Source: Smittium mucronatum (lineage: Eukaryota > Kickxellomycota > Harpellomycetes > Harpellales > Legeriomycetaceae). From it: a stretch of DNA of 64,000 bases. Location: NCBI GenBank assembly GCA_001953115.1, contig LSSL01004134.1, positions 1 through 64,000 of the forward strand, in the 5' to 3' direction. The notes under the pieces were generated by a model. It saw nothing but the letters and a program-made list of their open reading frames with translations. It made no database searches and was not told the DNA's origin. The translations under genes were made by a program, and so were the position numbers. This document shows positions 27,201 to 39,077 of the stretch, in pieces. Each line of letters opens with the position of its first letter. Position 1 is the first letter of the stretch.

Positions 27201-29067
27201 CACATATTAGTTGATTTTTTTGGTTTTTAAAATTTTTTCAGGTATATTTTGTAAAAATTACTTAAATTTTAACATATTTGTCGATATTTTTCTATTATTA
27301 TTTGATATATATCCCTGTTTTTTATCTCAGAGTAACATTTTAAAAGTTGGGTGGGTAAATTCACTTTTTTTCTGACAATAGAAACTTATGAATACAATCC
27401 ATTTTTTTTAGCCAATCTTTTTTTCACTACTTCTTTCGTTTCATTGACAGAGCTTTTATGATTTTCATTTTTTAAATAGATTTTGAATTTAAAATGAAGC
27501 TATTTATTTTACTCTTTATATAGATTTAATATATTTATCGCTGGAAAATTAGAAGAAAAACTTTACAAGCTCTTCTCTTATATAAACTGGTGCAATCAGC
27601 AATATCACAATTGATTTAATGTTACTCTGTTAAGCAGATTTTGTTGAATTTTCAATAAACTTAGTTTATGAAAATCATTTGATATTTATGATAGAAATGT
27701 TTCCCCCATGTTTTAATCTATTATAAAAATATTTATAAAACCAGTTGATTGAACATTTGTTATGGAATTTACCATTTGATCCATTATATTTACAATATTA
27801 AATTTATTTGATGGGGAAATATCTTTGAATTTAAATTCATCTCTTTTAGGATTATTTATGTTATAATCTATTTATTTCATTTCAATTTTTAAAACTATAG
27901 ATTTCAAAGATGAATAAAGGATGAATTTTTAGCACTAAAAACTTTTATTTATATTTTCGTTAATAAAGACTTTTTTTAATCGATTAAAGTTACTCCAATC
28001 GAATCCACAATATATTTTTTCTTTCTTTAAACTGTTTTAAAAAATAATTTGAAATATTTTTCAAAATAAGAAAAAACTACCAAAATATACATTTATTTAA
28101 TTTTATTTAAATCAATAATGTATTTTTTTAACGAATAAAAAAAAATTAAAAATTTCAACATTAAAAAAAAACGAAATAATAAATACCCATTAGTAAAATC
28201 TTCTCTCTTCAAAATAATTTCCCATTTATTACAGACTCTATGACACGCCAGACGAGATAATTTTTATATTTATTTTTTTCCCTTTTATTAAAAATATTGA
28301 TTATTAATAAGCTTCATTCCATTCGAATTAAATCAAATTATAATAAACAATTATTTGAAAAAATCTAAATTAAAAAACTCTTACACAATTTTGTAAACTA
28401 CTTATAGCAATTAAGCCAATAGTACGCTGAATTAAAATCGGTCTATAATACTTGCAGAAAAAAATCTTCTTGTCTTGAAAAGAATCTCCCAATTAATACA
28501 CCCAACAAAATTGTTTTTTTTATAAGTTTTTTTATTTACAAAGAATTTTTCTAAAATTATTAAAACTTATAAATTAATAAGATTCCCCCTATTTTTAGTA
28601 TAAATCTAATAGTTTTTTTATATCTTACTTAATTATGATATTATAACTAATCGACTGCATATACCCTACATGATTACTAATGAGGTTTATATGATCATAA
28701 ATTCACATTATCATAACTTTAATAACCATTATTATGCTAATATTTTTCAGTTATTACTTCATAGATTGAATTATTTGCATTAGAATTTAAATTCATATTC
28801 ACAATTCCCACTCCTTTACCCGCTAAACCAAAAACTTTTTTTTCGTTTTATTTTTAAATATAAAATCCAAAATTTACCATTTGAATAGATCTTATAGTAA
28901 AATATACTCACTTGATACAATATAAACGAGTGAGAAATATATCCAATAAAGATTTGGGGTTTTTTAGATAGTGATTAAAAATCCATTGTAAATCCAAACT
29001 AATAAACCTTCTATTCAACAGATATACAGACTAGTTAATTTATTATGGCTAGTTATTAAGCAAAGGT
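24291..29067. other. AT-rich gene desert
   Basis: No supported gene. The open frames at 25585-25788 and 27017-27214 (plus) are unrecognised. The end of the latter (TTTATGGAATACAGGGCACATATTAG, about 27187-27212) is similar to about 29795-29820 (TTTATAGGATTACAGGGCTTATATTAA), suggesting a diverged duplicated tract. A C-run, CCCCCTCCCCCCCC, lies near 24984. Confidence 0.55.
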
Positions 29068-29270
29068 CATTTTATTAATTCAGAAGATTTAATAATAACC
29101 CTAAAGCCGATTTATTAATCCGCAAGAGGCTTTAGCTAAATCCAAGCTTGTTTTTATCATTTACGCCTAAATTAAAAGCTTACTCTTAGCTAAATCTAAG
29201 CTATTTTTTCCGATGGGTTTTTTTAAATTAATTAATTGGATCACTCATTTATTTCTCTTATTTAATCTTA
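29068..29270. repeat. Left terminal inverted repeat of the MULE
   Basis: About 203 bp, the reverse complement of 32039-32239, with scattered mismatches. It includes CATTTACGCCTAAATT and AATTAATTAATTGGATCAC. Confidence 0.8.
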
Positions 29271-29273
29271 AAA

Positions 29274-29510
29274 ATGGTGGTTTATATAAGCATTAAAAGT
29301 TTTGACCAAATTTTGGGCAAATCACTTTTTGATTTTTTAAACTATAATGATTTTTCAATAGAAAAATCTTTTTTCCATCAAAATAATCCTATTTGGAGCT
29401 ATGTTAACATTGAATTTTGCGTTAAAATATATTTTTGGAAAATCGCTATTTTTGAAATTTTAAAAATTTATGTAGGTGAGAATTCTTTTTTTTCTTCAAC
29501 AATCTCTTAA
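29274..29510 (+). other. Open frame inside the MULE, possibly captured C2-like fragment
   Basis: 78 codons directly inside the left inverted repeat. It reads QNNPIWSYVNIEFCVKIYF then IFEILKIYVGENSFFSST. The NP(I/V)WS...IEF start and the VGE(N/D)xF end parallel the possible C2-like fossil at 21627-21833 (LVPVWSEIEF, IDEYLFIS). MULEs are known to capture host gene fragments between their repeats, which would explain the position. The match is short and the assignment weak. Confidence 0.25.
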
Positions 29511-30647
29511 TTTTATAGGAATTGTACGAGTGTCAATAAAAAATTTTGAGTTTAAAAAAAATATTATCTATTTTCGCTTCTACTAGATTATTTTGAGCTA
29601 TTAAATTCGAAAAGTTTATTCTTGAGAAATCACAAGTTTCAGAATCATCAATGCTTTTCTTTGGAAAGCTCATCGATATATAGTAATTTTTCAATTTTAT
29701 ATCCTACCCTCTTTTATCATACAAATATTTACGTGATTTCACTGAATTATGAGCGAAAATTTTTAATAGATATTTTTATCAATAGCTTTTTTCTTTTTAT
29801 AGGATTACAGGGCTTATATTAATAGCGTAGTCTTATTTATTAAAGAGTAAAAGTTAAATCTAAATTTGCTTTTGTTAATAAGTCAAAAAATTCATTTTAA
29901 TATGAGATATTTATTATAATAACCATGTTTAACTTATTTTATATATGACAGAAAAGTAAATGACCTCCCATCCTATCCAATAAAAAAAAATACAATGAAT
30001 AATTCGCAATGAAATAGCTAAATTATAATACGATTAAATTATTTTTTGATAAAATTCCATCCCATTTTATTTTTTTTGATTTGAAAATACTTTATTTTTT
30101 GATTAAACTTAAAATATAGTGTTTATTTATTATGTAAAAACGAAATACTTTATATCATACTATATTCACTCAAATTTATGTCGATTCAAATATATGTTAG
30201 TATTTAGATTTAAAATTTTAAAGTTAAATAAATATATTCATTAATCTCTGCTGATGCCGGTGCTCTTTAATTTTATCTTTTTTCTTCCTTATATCAAAGA
30301 AATATTTATCAAGTCTGTTTTTCCGATTTTCAGAAGAAAATGGTAAATACGTTGACATCCCTTCTTTTAAAATAATTGAAGCAAGAGCAATGCAAATATT
30401 TGTATTTTTTTATATTTTTGCTTGCAAAAATAAAAGTATTTAAATACTTCCACCATTGAATCGAAACTTGAAAAAGGATGTTATACAAATATATCTCTTA
30501 AAATATTCAAATTTTATCATCCACTATTTTTTCTGATAAAAAATATACTTGCTTTTCAAAATAATCTGCCAAATAAAAAAACAATAAATTTTCAGCTTTT
30601 TTTCAGATAATTCATTATATTCAATGAAATCGAATTTCGGTATGTAA

Positions 30648-31825
30648 AATTATGAAGATTTTTCGATTATTTTTTTGCCAATATCTACCAACTCTATTAA
30701 TGAGACTTTATTACATTCAGTATATTTGTCTTTAATGGTTCTATAGAACCTTCCTAGTGCATTATTTGTCGAAAGTGGGGATAATCGATGCTTTCATTTC
30801 AGTTAGGATATTTTGAAAGAAATTTTCATCAATTTTAAGAATTATATCATATATTCTAGTTATTTGAAAACATTTAAAATTGAAAAAAATTTGTGTGAGG
30901 ATGATTTGCATCCTATGAACTCCATATTTGATGCCATTTTTTTAGTTTTTTTATCGGTATCAAGGATGTACGATTTTTTTTTTTGATACATGATACCAGC
31001 AATTAGTTCTGTTCATGGTATAATCAAACATCTTATTAGCCTTAGAAATCGCTTCGGCTGATTCTGCGATTAAAAACTTTGCATTTCAGTTAAAACCACT
31101 TTTATTAAGTTCGTTTTTCAGAGTGTTAAACATCCATACGTATGGCGTATAATCGACATTTTTTATAACGCCTATCGCTTAGGGTGTAAATTTTTGATTT
31201 ATGCCAGTAAATCCGGCGACTATTATGGGATGACCTCCTTTTACCAATGTAAAATTTGAGTATATATGTAAATTTACAGATTTAAAAAATAATTCTATAG
31301 GCTTTTTAGATGTCATAATATATCCAAACTTGTAAATTTCTGATGAATAATTAGCTATATTTGCTCCACCGAGGATTTGATTTTCAATAAGTTTTTTACA
31401 GCATATCTCAAGATTCTCTGTAGAAAATAAGTAGTTTTTTGATATTTTTCTTTTATAATTGTTGATTGTTGTGTAGAATTTTTTTATACCCAGGCTTGAT
31501 CCCTCTGAATCAAAAGAACGCTTTATCGTTTTCGGTTTACGCCCCAATACATAAAGACTCAATATTTATTCTTTTCAAATTTAAATCGTCTAAGGAGGCA
31601 GTTCTCTAAATTATAAGTAGATGAATAGACGTTGATTTCATTTAAATGGGTTTTTGCTATTTTCAGTTCACCCAAGAAACCTAAAACAGCACTGTTTTTG
31701 CATTCGAAAACCTTATATTTAACACCATATAAAATTTTTATGTATGAAACTCTCGATCTATCTATGATCCGAGTATACTCGGCATTTTTGACTTGTTTCC
31801 AGTTTTTCAGAATAAATGATACCAA
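30648..31825 (-). pseudogene. Broken MULE transposase
   Basis: The minus strand reads through overlapping frames 31825-31559 (a zinc/FLYWCH-like N-terminus with YKVFECKNSAVLGFLGELK) and 31562-31179 (LHIYSNFTLVKGGHPIIVAG), then after a stop AIGVIKNVDYTPYVWMFNTL, LIAESAEAISKANKMFD, NRTNCWYHVSK (to about 30980), and lower down STNNALGRFYRTIKDKYTE and SLIELVDIGKKIIEK. The order (D-G-T-F block, GLI/W-F block, D..kAI block, CWxH, TNNALEsFnrtiK) is that of MULE transposases. The acidic catalytic positions appear substituted: SNF for DGTF, AESAEA for a D..KA motif, and ALGRF for ALESF. With at least four stops or frameshifts it is dead. Confidence 0.85.
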
Positions 31826-32038
31826 AAGTTTATTTTTTTAATTGTGGTTACAGTGTTCCATAATTTTTTTTAACTTTTTGTTTTGTGAATGATAAATACG
31901 AGTAAATAAATTTTACTTAGCCTTCTTGTTTTTCTTTCTGTATTTATTTAAAAGAGATTTTAAAAAAGGCATGAATAAGAATGATTTTTTTTTTTATGGA
32001 CAAAATTATTAATGCTTATGTAAATTTTACGGTTTTTA

Positions 32039-32239
32039 AGATCAAATAAGTGAAATCAATAAGTGGTCCAATTAATTAGTTTAAGAAAAACATCGGGAAA
32101 AATAACTTGGATTTAGTTAAGAAGAGACTTGCGAATTAAGCATAAATGATAAAAACAGGCTTGGATTTACCTACTGCGTCTTGTGGGTTAGTATATCAGC
32201 TTTAGGATGATTATTAAATCTTCTGAATTAATAAAATGG
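32039..32239. repeat. Right terminal inverted repeat of the MULE
   Basis: Inverted partner of 29068-29270. It contains AAGTGGTCCAATTAATTAG and TAAATGATAAAAACAGGCTTGG, with mirrored versions in the left copy. Confidence 0.8.
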
Positions 32240-32327
32240 CTTGATTTGAATATTTAACCATTTATTATGACTATTTTCGCAATATATTTGAAATTCGTTT
32301 TTTTTATAAAATCATGAAATTTTTTAT

Positions 32328-32374
32328 ATTTTATTAACTTTAAAATAAATTTCCCGTAAAAAAAAAAAAAAAAA
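32328..32374 (+). mobile_element. 5'-truncated short retroposon, copy 3
   Basis: A 47-bp insert consisting of the last part of the retroposon family (ATTAACTTTAAAATAAATTT, then CCCGT) and an A-tail, flanked by a perfect 14-bp duplication, ATGAAATTTTTTAT, at 32314-32327 and 32375-32388. The 3' part is nearly identical to 5999-6035. 5' truncation together with a duplication and an A-tail indicates reverse-transcriptase-mediated insertion, and the near-identity suggests recent activity. Confidence 0.85.
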
Positions 32375-32430
32375 ATGAAATTTTTTATTGATGCCCTTTA
32401 TTTTTTCGGTTTTTTCAACTATTTTAAAAT

Positions 32431-32738
32431 ATGAAATTTGCGAAATGCTTTTCAAGTTCAGACTTTTTTTTTATTGTGTAAACTATATGCTGTATTATTA
32501 CTCAATCATAACCAAATCGATAAATATCTTGCTGCATATAGGCTCCAAGTTTTCTACATTTTTCCAAGAGAAGATTAGTCTACAATTTTAGTTTCGAACT
32601 AACCAATGATTTAGAACTTTATGTTAGCTCTATAATCCCAAATTATGAAAGCAGTTTTAATTTAATTAGTGAAGTGTCTGCTCTCAATGAAAATCTCACA
32701 ACTATACAAAAAGTTTCAAAGGTTCGACTATTTTTACA
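32431..32738 (+). other. Exon-like segment, unassigned
   Basis: After a CATATAG acceptor at 32541, an open frame (32542 onward) reads SKRRLVYNFSFELTNDLELY then SSIIPNYESSFNLISEVSAL then NENLTTIQKVSK up to a possible donor at 32722. An upstream ATG at 32431 (MKFAKCFSSSDFFF) could join it through a GTGTAA donor at 32476, phase 0. The amphipathic, helix-prone composition is unlike desert DNA. I could not find a convincing next exon, so this is either a piece of a small gene or a relic. It lies between the MULE and mS35. Confidence 0.25.
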
Positions 32739-33386
32739 GTTTGTCCATTATGTTTAAGGTTGATGATAAACATATTTCTATTTTAATTGGGGATGGTCGA
32801 GTTATTTTGATTATTTGATTTTGATTGGCGAAAATGTATTTTCATAAAAAATCTACATATGGATTGATCTCATGGTATGGTTTACACCAATGTTGAAAAC
32901 TTATTAGAGATCGGACATTTTCAGTAGATAATAAGGATCTTTTTTTTTTTTTTTTTTGCTGAGCTTTGATCTGGAAATGGCTAATCAATCAACTTTAATG
33001 ATCTAAACTCGCAAATAGAAATCTCAAGCAATTTTATGGCCTTGAGAGGTTTAGAGATAAATAAATAAATTTAACTGATTTTATTGGCTAATAGACATTG
33101 ATTTTTGAAATGAACAAATGAAACCCACTTGATTATTTATAATGTTTCATGGTTGGTTGATCTTTATCAGTATATTGAAATTCCTAGCCAACAGATTAAT
33201 CAGGGCGTATCCAGCTATGAAAAATTGATGATGGTAAATTTCATTGGAAGAATAGAAAGTTAAGGATGGGTTGATACATTATGTTTTTTTTTTAGGTTCA
33301 ATTAATTTATGATTTTCGATTCACGATTATTTGACACACTTATTTTTTTATAAAAAAAAAATAGATATTCTGATCTGTAAGTTGCA

Positions 33387-34275
33387 ATGAATGGAATCCT
33401 TATCAAAAATATAAGCTCAGCGATTCTTCCAAGAATTTCTAGCGGGAAATCGATTCTGGGCGGATATTTCCTTTCAAATGGGTATGCAAAGAAAGCTAGC
33501 GGTGGAGATAAAGCTCCTAAAGCCTCAGAACCTGTCAAAGAGTCTGAAGGCAAAAAAGAGAGAAAACACTTCCCAACCTACGGCCGCAAGCGAAGAATGC
33601 AATATGAAAGAAACAGAGAGCGAGCGTTCGATATGAATCAGTTGGAGGAATGGAAAGGAGATGATCACCATATCTTGGGACATTGGTTTTTGAATTCGAT
33701 CCGAGATGTTAGAAAATATGTGAGAAAAGAAAAATTTGAAATCCCAACTCTTTCAGGTATATTTTATTTTATTGTTTTATTTGAAGGTCGTTTTGTATTG
33801 TCCACTAAATCGGGGTTATCTTGCTTGAAAGATTTAACGAGCCAGAAAAAAAATATTATCATATTTTAACAGTGCTTTTGATTCGTATATAGAATTTTCA
33901 AAGCCGTTTGCACCCCCTCAAGCAACTCAGATCCTTAAATTCCAAACTAACCGGATTCATGGAAAACCTGATGAGCCCTTGAATAGAAGGGTTACTATGA
34001 CAGCAAAAGTGTCAGATTTTGGACTCAGTGCCGATGACCTTCACGTTTTTCTACTATTGGTTGGGCCAAGATACAACCCCGTCACTGACATGCTTACCAT
34101 GTCGTCAGATACTGAGCTGACATCAAAACTAAACAAGAAAAAAATATCAGATACATTAGATGCACTTCTTTCTGAAGCCAAAAGCTCAAAAGAAAAGTAT
34201 TTAGACGTCCCTCTCATGAAGTATAAAATCAAAGCCAGACCCAAGCTGGAGTTTCCTAAAGAATGGCTACCATGA
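33387..34275 (+). CDS. RSM24: Mitochondrial small-subunit ribosomal protein mS35 (Rsm24/MRPS35 family)
   Basis: Component of the mitochondrial ribosome small subunit. Two exons, 33387-33756 and 33893-34275, joined in phase 1 across a 136-bp GT-AG intron, give 250 residues. The N-terminus (MNGILIKNISSAILPRISSG) is basic and free of acidic residues, as expected of a mitochondrial targeting peptide. Residues about 55-125 carry a charged segment and GHWFLNSIRDVRKYVRKEKF; the C-terminal half has RRVTMTAKVSDFGLSADDLH and LLLVGPRYNPVTDMLTMSSD, the signature of the MRP-S28/mS35 Pfam family. It is shorter than yeast Rsm24. Reading through the intron gives a longer first-exon frame to 33869, which is rejected because it loses the conserved KPFAPP joint. 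It is the first intact gene after the left desert. Confidence 0.88.
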
Positions 34276-37200
34276 TTCACATGATTCATAGACAATGGAA
34301 GAGTTGAATTCAACGGGCATATTATTATTGCCATCATTTAGTCTATCCATATACTTTATTTTATATTTTGGTCAGGATAGTTCTTGCTTCTTTATGATCT
34401 CGCTTTAATGTTTCCTCTTTTAAAAAGACATCATTTTCTCTACTTTACATATAATTAGAATATAAAAATATTCAATACACAAACTTTATCTTTTCTTTCT
34501 AGAATATTCACGCGTTTTTTTTAATTCAAATTCCGCATCTCATCATTAATAAAATTGGCTGATATTTTATACCTTTGGAATAACCTTTAGTCTGGTGCGA
34601 TACAAATAATTAATTTTATCGCAATTTAGTCTAATAATGGCGAATTCTAGGCTTTCGGCCCTACGATAATTCTTTTAATAAGCTCAAGTGTATCATTTCT
34701 AATCCAAATATGCTGACCTGACCCTCCTGGGGCTGAGGGTGCCAAAATAGAAACAAAAACTCGGTTAAATCAATCAATTTATTAAAAGTAACAACTAGTG
34801 GGGTTTTAGCAGACGTCGGGGCTATTGGTATAGCACTAATTGGCATACCGGGCAGCATACACGCTCTTTGATCAATTAAAACCAAATAAAAATAAAAAGT
34901 TTTTAACCAGCGTAATAATTTGAAAAAATGTAGAATGTTCATTTGTCGAAACCACTGTTGAAAGTAAGGCGTTAATCAGAATAAGTATACAAAATGTCAG
35001 TACGCAAAGGTGTCAAGATATTTGACCCTACTGTCATTTGACCTAATTATTCAGCTTATTATCAACTAGAATCGAAATGTACTTATCCAGTAAATATAGC
35101 TAATTTTTACAAAATATCTTGTTGCTTTATTATTAGTGGCTATAAATTAAATGGAATGACATGTAGGTCAATTGAAAATAGGTGAAATGCTTCGAAGCCA
35201 TATGAAAATAGTCATGACACATCTGAAACAATGTATTGATTTACACAGTAAGATTGGAAAAGTGTAAACCAACAAACCCAAAATCTAATGACATCTTTAA
35301 ATCTAATAACCAGCACTTTTTATCAAGATCCTATCAATATTACCAAAAAAGTAAAAAAAACGGATAAAATGACTAAAACTGATTCATCTAGACTTTTTTT
35401 TAGGAATCCCAGAAATTATATCAGAAATGATATAGTGTATTAGGATATTAGATTGATATTTTTTTTGGGACGCAAAAAAGATCCAGTTACTAATTAATTT
35501 TTAGTCAACTTTAATTATATTGGGAACGCAATCGCGTCGGGGTACTATTCAATTTTCATTGTTTGTATTGATTATGGAAATTCGTTTAGTGGATTTTGAT
35601 CTACAGAATTGCGATGTATTTCAATTTTGATAGTCTAGTAGATATAAATACAAAAATTCAGGCGAAAAGGAAACTTTTTTGTCGTCATGCAAGAATCACA
35701 TTTTTTTTTTTATTTCTGGGATTTATTTAATCAATCGTTTTTAGAGAAAAAAAATGTGTTTTTTAGTGAATTAACGTGATATTGATAAATGTTTTTAATA
35801 CTAGCTTGTTGAATGTTTATACAAAGGCCGTTAATTCATTGTTCATTTTATTCCAATAAATCTATTGTGCCGCTTGCATTAATTAATGAAGAATCTGTGT
35901 GAATCCATGTCATGATATACAGCGAATCCCAAATACCAAAAGATTCACTTTTAACTTTTATAAAAAATAGGATAATTAAAGTAAAATGATGTCAGTGTAG
36001 CCGATTTTCATTAACGCCAACCCAATTTTATTTGGCTTGTCAATGATTTTATGAAATTTATCTTTTAGGCTATTTTCCTGAAAGCTCTAATAAAAATAGT
36101 GACGGTATTAAATTTTTAAATTCTGAATTAATGTATGTTTTCACTTATAACACCAAAAACGTTACAAACAACTAGTCCCATCTAAACAATTTGCACTAAT
36201 AAGAATGACTCTACAGAACTGAAAAAATGATAATGGCAAATTAATTTGACCACAGCTACTTGTTCGTATTTAGATATTCTTTTTTTTCCAGAGCTTGGGG
36301 GATTAGCCCTTTAAAAATACAAACCATCACAATTTCATGATGAAGAATTCACAAAAAAACAATTGAATTGATTTACTAATGGTGTGCTCATTTTTATAAA
36401 TCGTGATTAACCCTTTTAGAACCTAAGGCAAGAAAGATACCACAATTTATCGCCAATTGAAATCTCACCTCTATTATTTTTTTTTGGTTTGTAAAGTCCC
36501 ATTAGTAAATCATCCGGTTTATTCTGATTAGAGCTAAAATATGTTTTAAATCTAAATTCTTTTATAGATATCTGAATCGGTTGATAGACAACAGTTAAAA
36601 ATAAAAGGTTTAACATAGGTCTTATATTTGAAGGCATAAAATTGATGATTAAAATCTTTATTTTTTATGGTGGGTGAGAGATTATTAGATGTACGGTTTG
36701 CTATATCTGCGGTGAAAGCACCCATCTTTCCCTGATTGAGAATCAACTCAATTAAGCCTATTTTGAATAAATGGAGAACCAAACTTTTATTATTGGCAGA
36801 AAGTATAGCCCATTTTCATACCTTATTACCCAAAACCGCCATTTACCGCAAATTAATAATGCCAAAGTCGAAGGAACGGATGTTTTTATTACGGTGCGGG
36901 GTAGAAAGCATTGTCTTATTATTTAATCCTTCCGCACTTCAAATGTGGCTGCGGTCTCAGCTTTAGTTGAATTATCATTTATACCCACCAATAAATTTCA
37001 GTGGTAAAAAAAACATAATTGGTACAAAATATGTTGGGGCAGTAGATTATCAATATATTGATAAGTGAACATATATTGTCTTGTAAATGAAATGCTGACT
37101 ACCTTGATTTCATTCTGAAAGAGCATGATCTTTTCACATTCAGAGTTTGCCTTGAATCCTTATTTTTGGATTTTCTGATTTTCGCTGTGCGAAGACACAT

Positions 37201-39077
37201 AATTGGAGCATTTAATCTCTTCTAGTAAAGCCTTTTTATTGGGTGATAAATAAAAAATTATTATTAAAACATTTCGCGAAAAAAATCATATTAGATTATG
37301 CGATGAAAACTAATTATATATCTTTACTTTTCAAGTAGAGCCGGAATTAAATATTGCCTATAGTGCTACTTTTGCGTATCAAGCCACTAAAGTTCGGGGC
37401 TTATCGCGTATCATCAATAAAAATCACGTAATTAAGCTATTTCTAATAATGCTCATAACAAGCTAATTATCTTTGGAAAGAGCGGTTTATTATTGAAAAA
37501 GCAAGAAAACGGGCTTTTTAATTGGTTTTTATTATTCACGATTGACGTTTTGATAAATTGAGTTTTCTTTGGCTAGATGCAAAAAAAAAATATTAAATCA
37601 TTTTATATTAATTCGATGCTAAACTTGCATTACTGCCTACATCATTGATACTAAAATTGATTTGAAATTAATCTTAGCTTGTTATAATAAATTGCACAAA
37701 TCTTTATAGCATCCAAATTCACGGAGGTAATTTTTTGGGAATTTCTTGGGTTTCTATTTGAGGAAAAATATTAAAAGTTCTGATCCTCAAGCTTATTTGT
37801 TGATTTTTTAAATGTTGAAGCAAACCCAAATACATTTTATACTTTCAGATGCCAAATTTACGACTTTTTTTATTACAAAATGGTATATCTTAGCCATTTT
37901 TAAAGAGCAGCTAATGGCCAGACTAGTTAATTTTGTGCTAAAAATATAAAATTCGATTTTAATTGGGGGTTTAAAAATTCAAAAATTTCTATTAGGCTCA
38001 AATATCAGGTTCTTCTTGCGTCTATAGTTTATGAAGAGGCGTTGGCATTTGTAATTTTAGCTTTTTCAGTCTGCATACATTATACCACTAATTTTTATTC
38101 AATAAGAATATCCGATTTAACGCACTTCGCATGCAGTTGGGGTAATTTTTTATTTCTACCAAATAGGGAAAGGTGTATTTCATAAATAAGTGCCAATGGC
38201 ATTTTAGGAGCCCGAATGTGCTAAAGCTTTTATGCTAAACTGTTTAACACGCGCCAATTGGATATTATCGAAAATTTTGCATTTATAAAATTAAAAAGCT
38301 ACTGCCCTGTTAATTTTTCCGCGGCCAGTGGTGCAAAAATGGCTTAGTTTTCGGTCAATGTAAACATCTTAATAGAAATACAAATTGATAATTAGGCTAA
38401 TTTTACTTGGATCCTTTTTTAATAAACATTAGATTTCACGAATCGAAGCTCAGCTTTTGTTGACCCTTTCAAGCCCGAAAGATCAGTATCAATACTAGGT
38501 TTGCGTTGAGTTGAGATATCTACTTTTGTTTTCCGAGATTTTATTATTTATTGGTCCTTTTCGATCTTATTCAAACAAAAATGGTTTTATGAACAAATCA
38601 TCTGTACCTACAATTTTTGCCCCTGAAGTAGATGGCTTTTAGTAAGGATTACTATTTTAGATCTATTAGTATGAGCAAGTCAAAAAAATTTCAATCAATA
38701 AAACATTTGATTCCAAATATACATTCGTATTTTATCTAATTTTTTTAACTGCCAAATAAGAAATTAGAGATTGTACAAATAGGAGCTCAAGATATTTTTG
38801 ATTCCTGGAAAGGCTAAAGCAAATTAGTTTTTAGATAAGGTCTATCTTAATCCTAATATTGGTTAATAAATTATAGCACAAATTAGTCATCATGCTCTAT
38901 TGAGTTGCAATTATTTTACACCACTTATAGTTTTTAATTAAACTAATTTAATGTTATAGTTCTCAAATTTGCGTTGGGAGTCTTTAGATATAAAAAAAAT
39001 CTTTCGACTAACCCTACTTTTACCTCAACACTTAATTCGAAAATTTTACCTGAAACGATCATCATATTTATTACGAA
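34276..39077. other. Intergenic stretch of intermediate GC with coding-like scraps
   Basis: 4.8 kb with no gene I can support, yet clearly GC-richer than the deserts. Short open pieces include 34661-34942 (minus, 93 codons), 35252-35443 (plus, no ATG, with NLMTSLNLITSTFYQDP and RLFFRNPRNYIRN), 36416-36782 (minus), and 36771-36929 followed by 36930-37007 (plus, with NNAKVEGTDVFITVRGRKH, then SNVAAVSALVELSFIPTN after a stop). About 37335-37463 gives YSATFAYQATKVRGLSRIIN. None matches a family I recognise, and no consistent exon chain could be built. It may be a decayed gene or retroelement, or long regulatory DNA. Confidence 0.5.

Larger units (their letters stand above)
29068..32239 (-). mobile_element. 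Mutator-like (MULE) DNA transposon with about 200-bp inverted repeats (degenerate)
   Basis: The left repeat (29068-29270) and right repeat (32039-32239) are inverted copies. TTCAGAAGATTTAATAATAA near 29080 matches the reverse of TTATTAAATCTTCTGAA near 32210, and ATTTAGCTAA and TCCAATTAATTA tracts match in between. Weaker similarity may extend some 30 bp outward on both sides. The interior holds a broken MULE transposase on the minus strand, with a second decayed region to its left (about 29271-30640). Long inverted repeats with a MULE-type transposase are the standard layout of this superfamily. No 8-10 bp target duplication is clear. Confidence 0.8.

Noticed and set aside
33302..33553. Minus-strand frame over the start of mS35
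   Set aside because: Antisense shadow of the mS35 first exon. The plus-strand frame has the family motifs.
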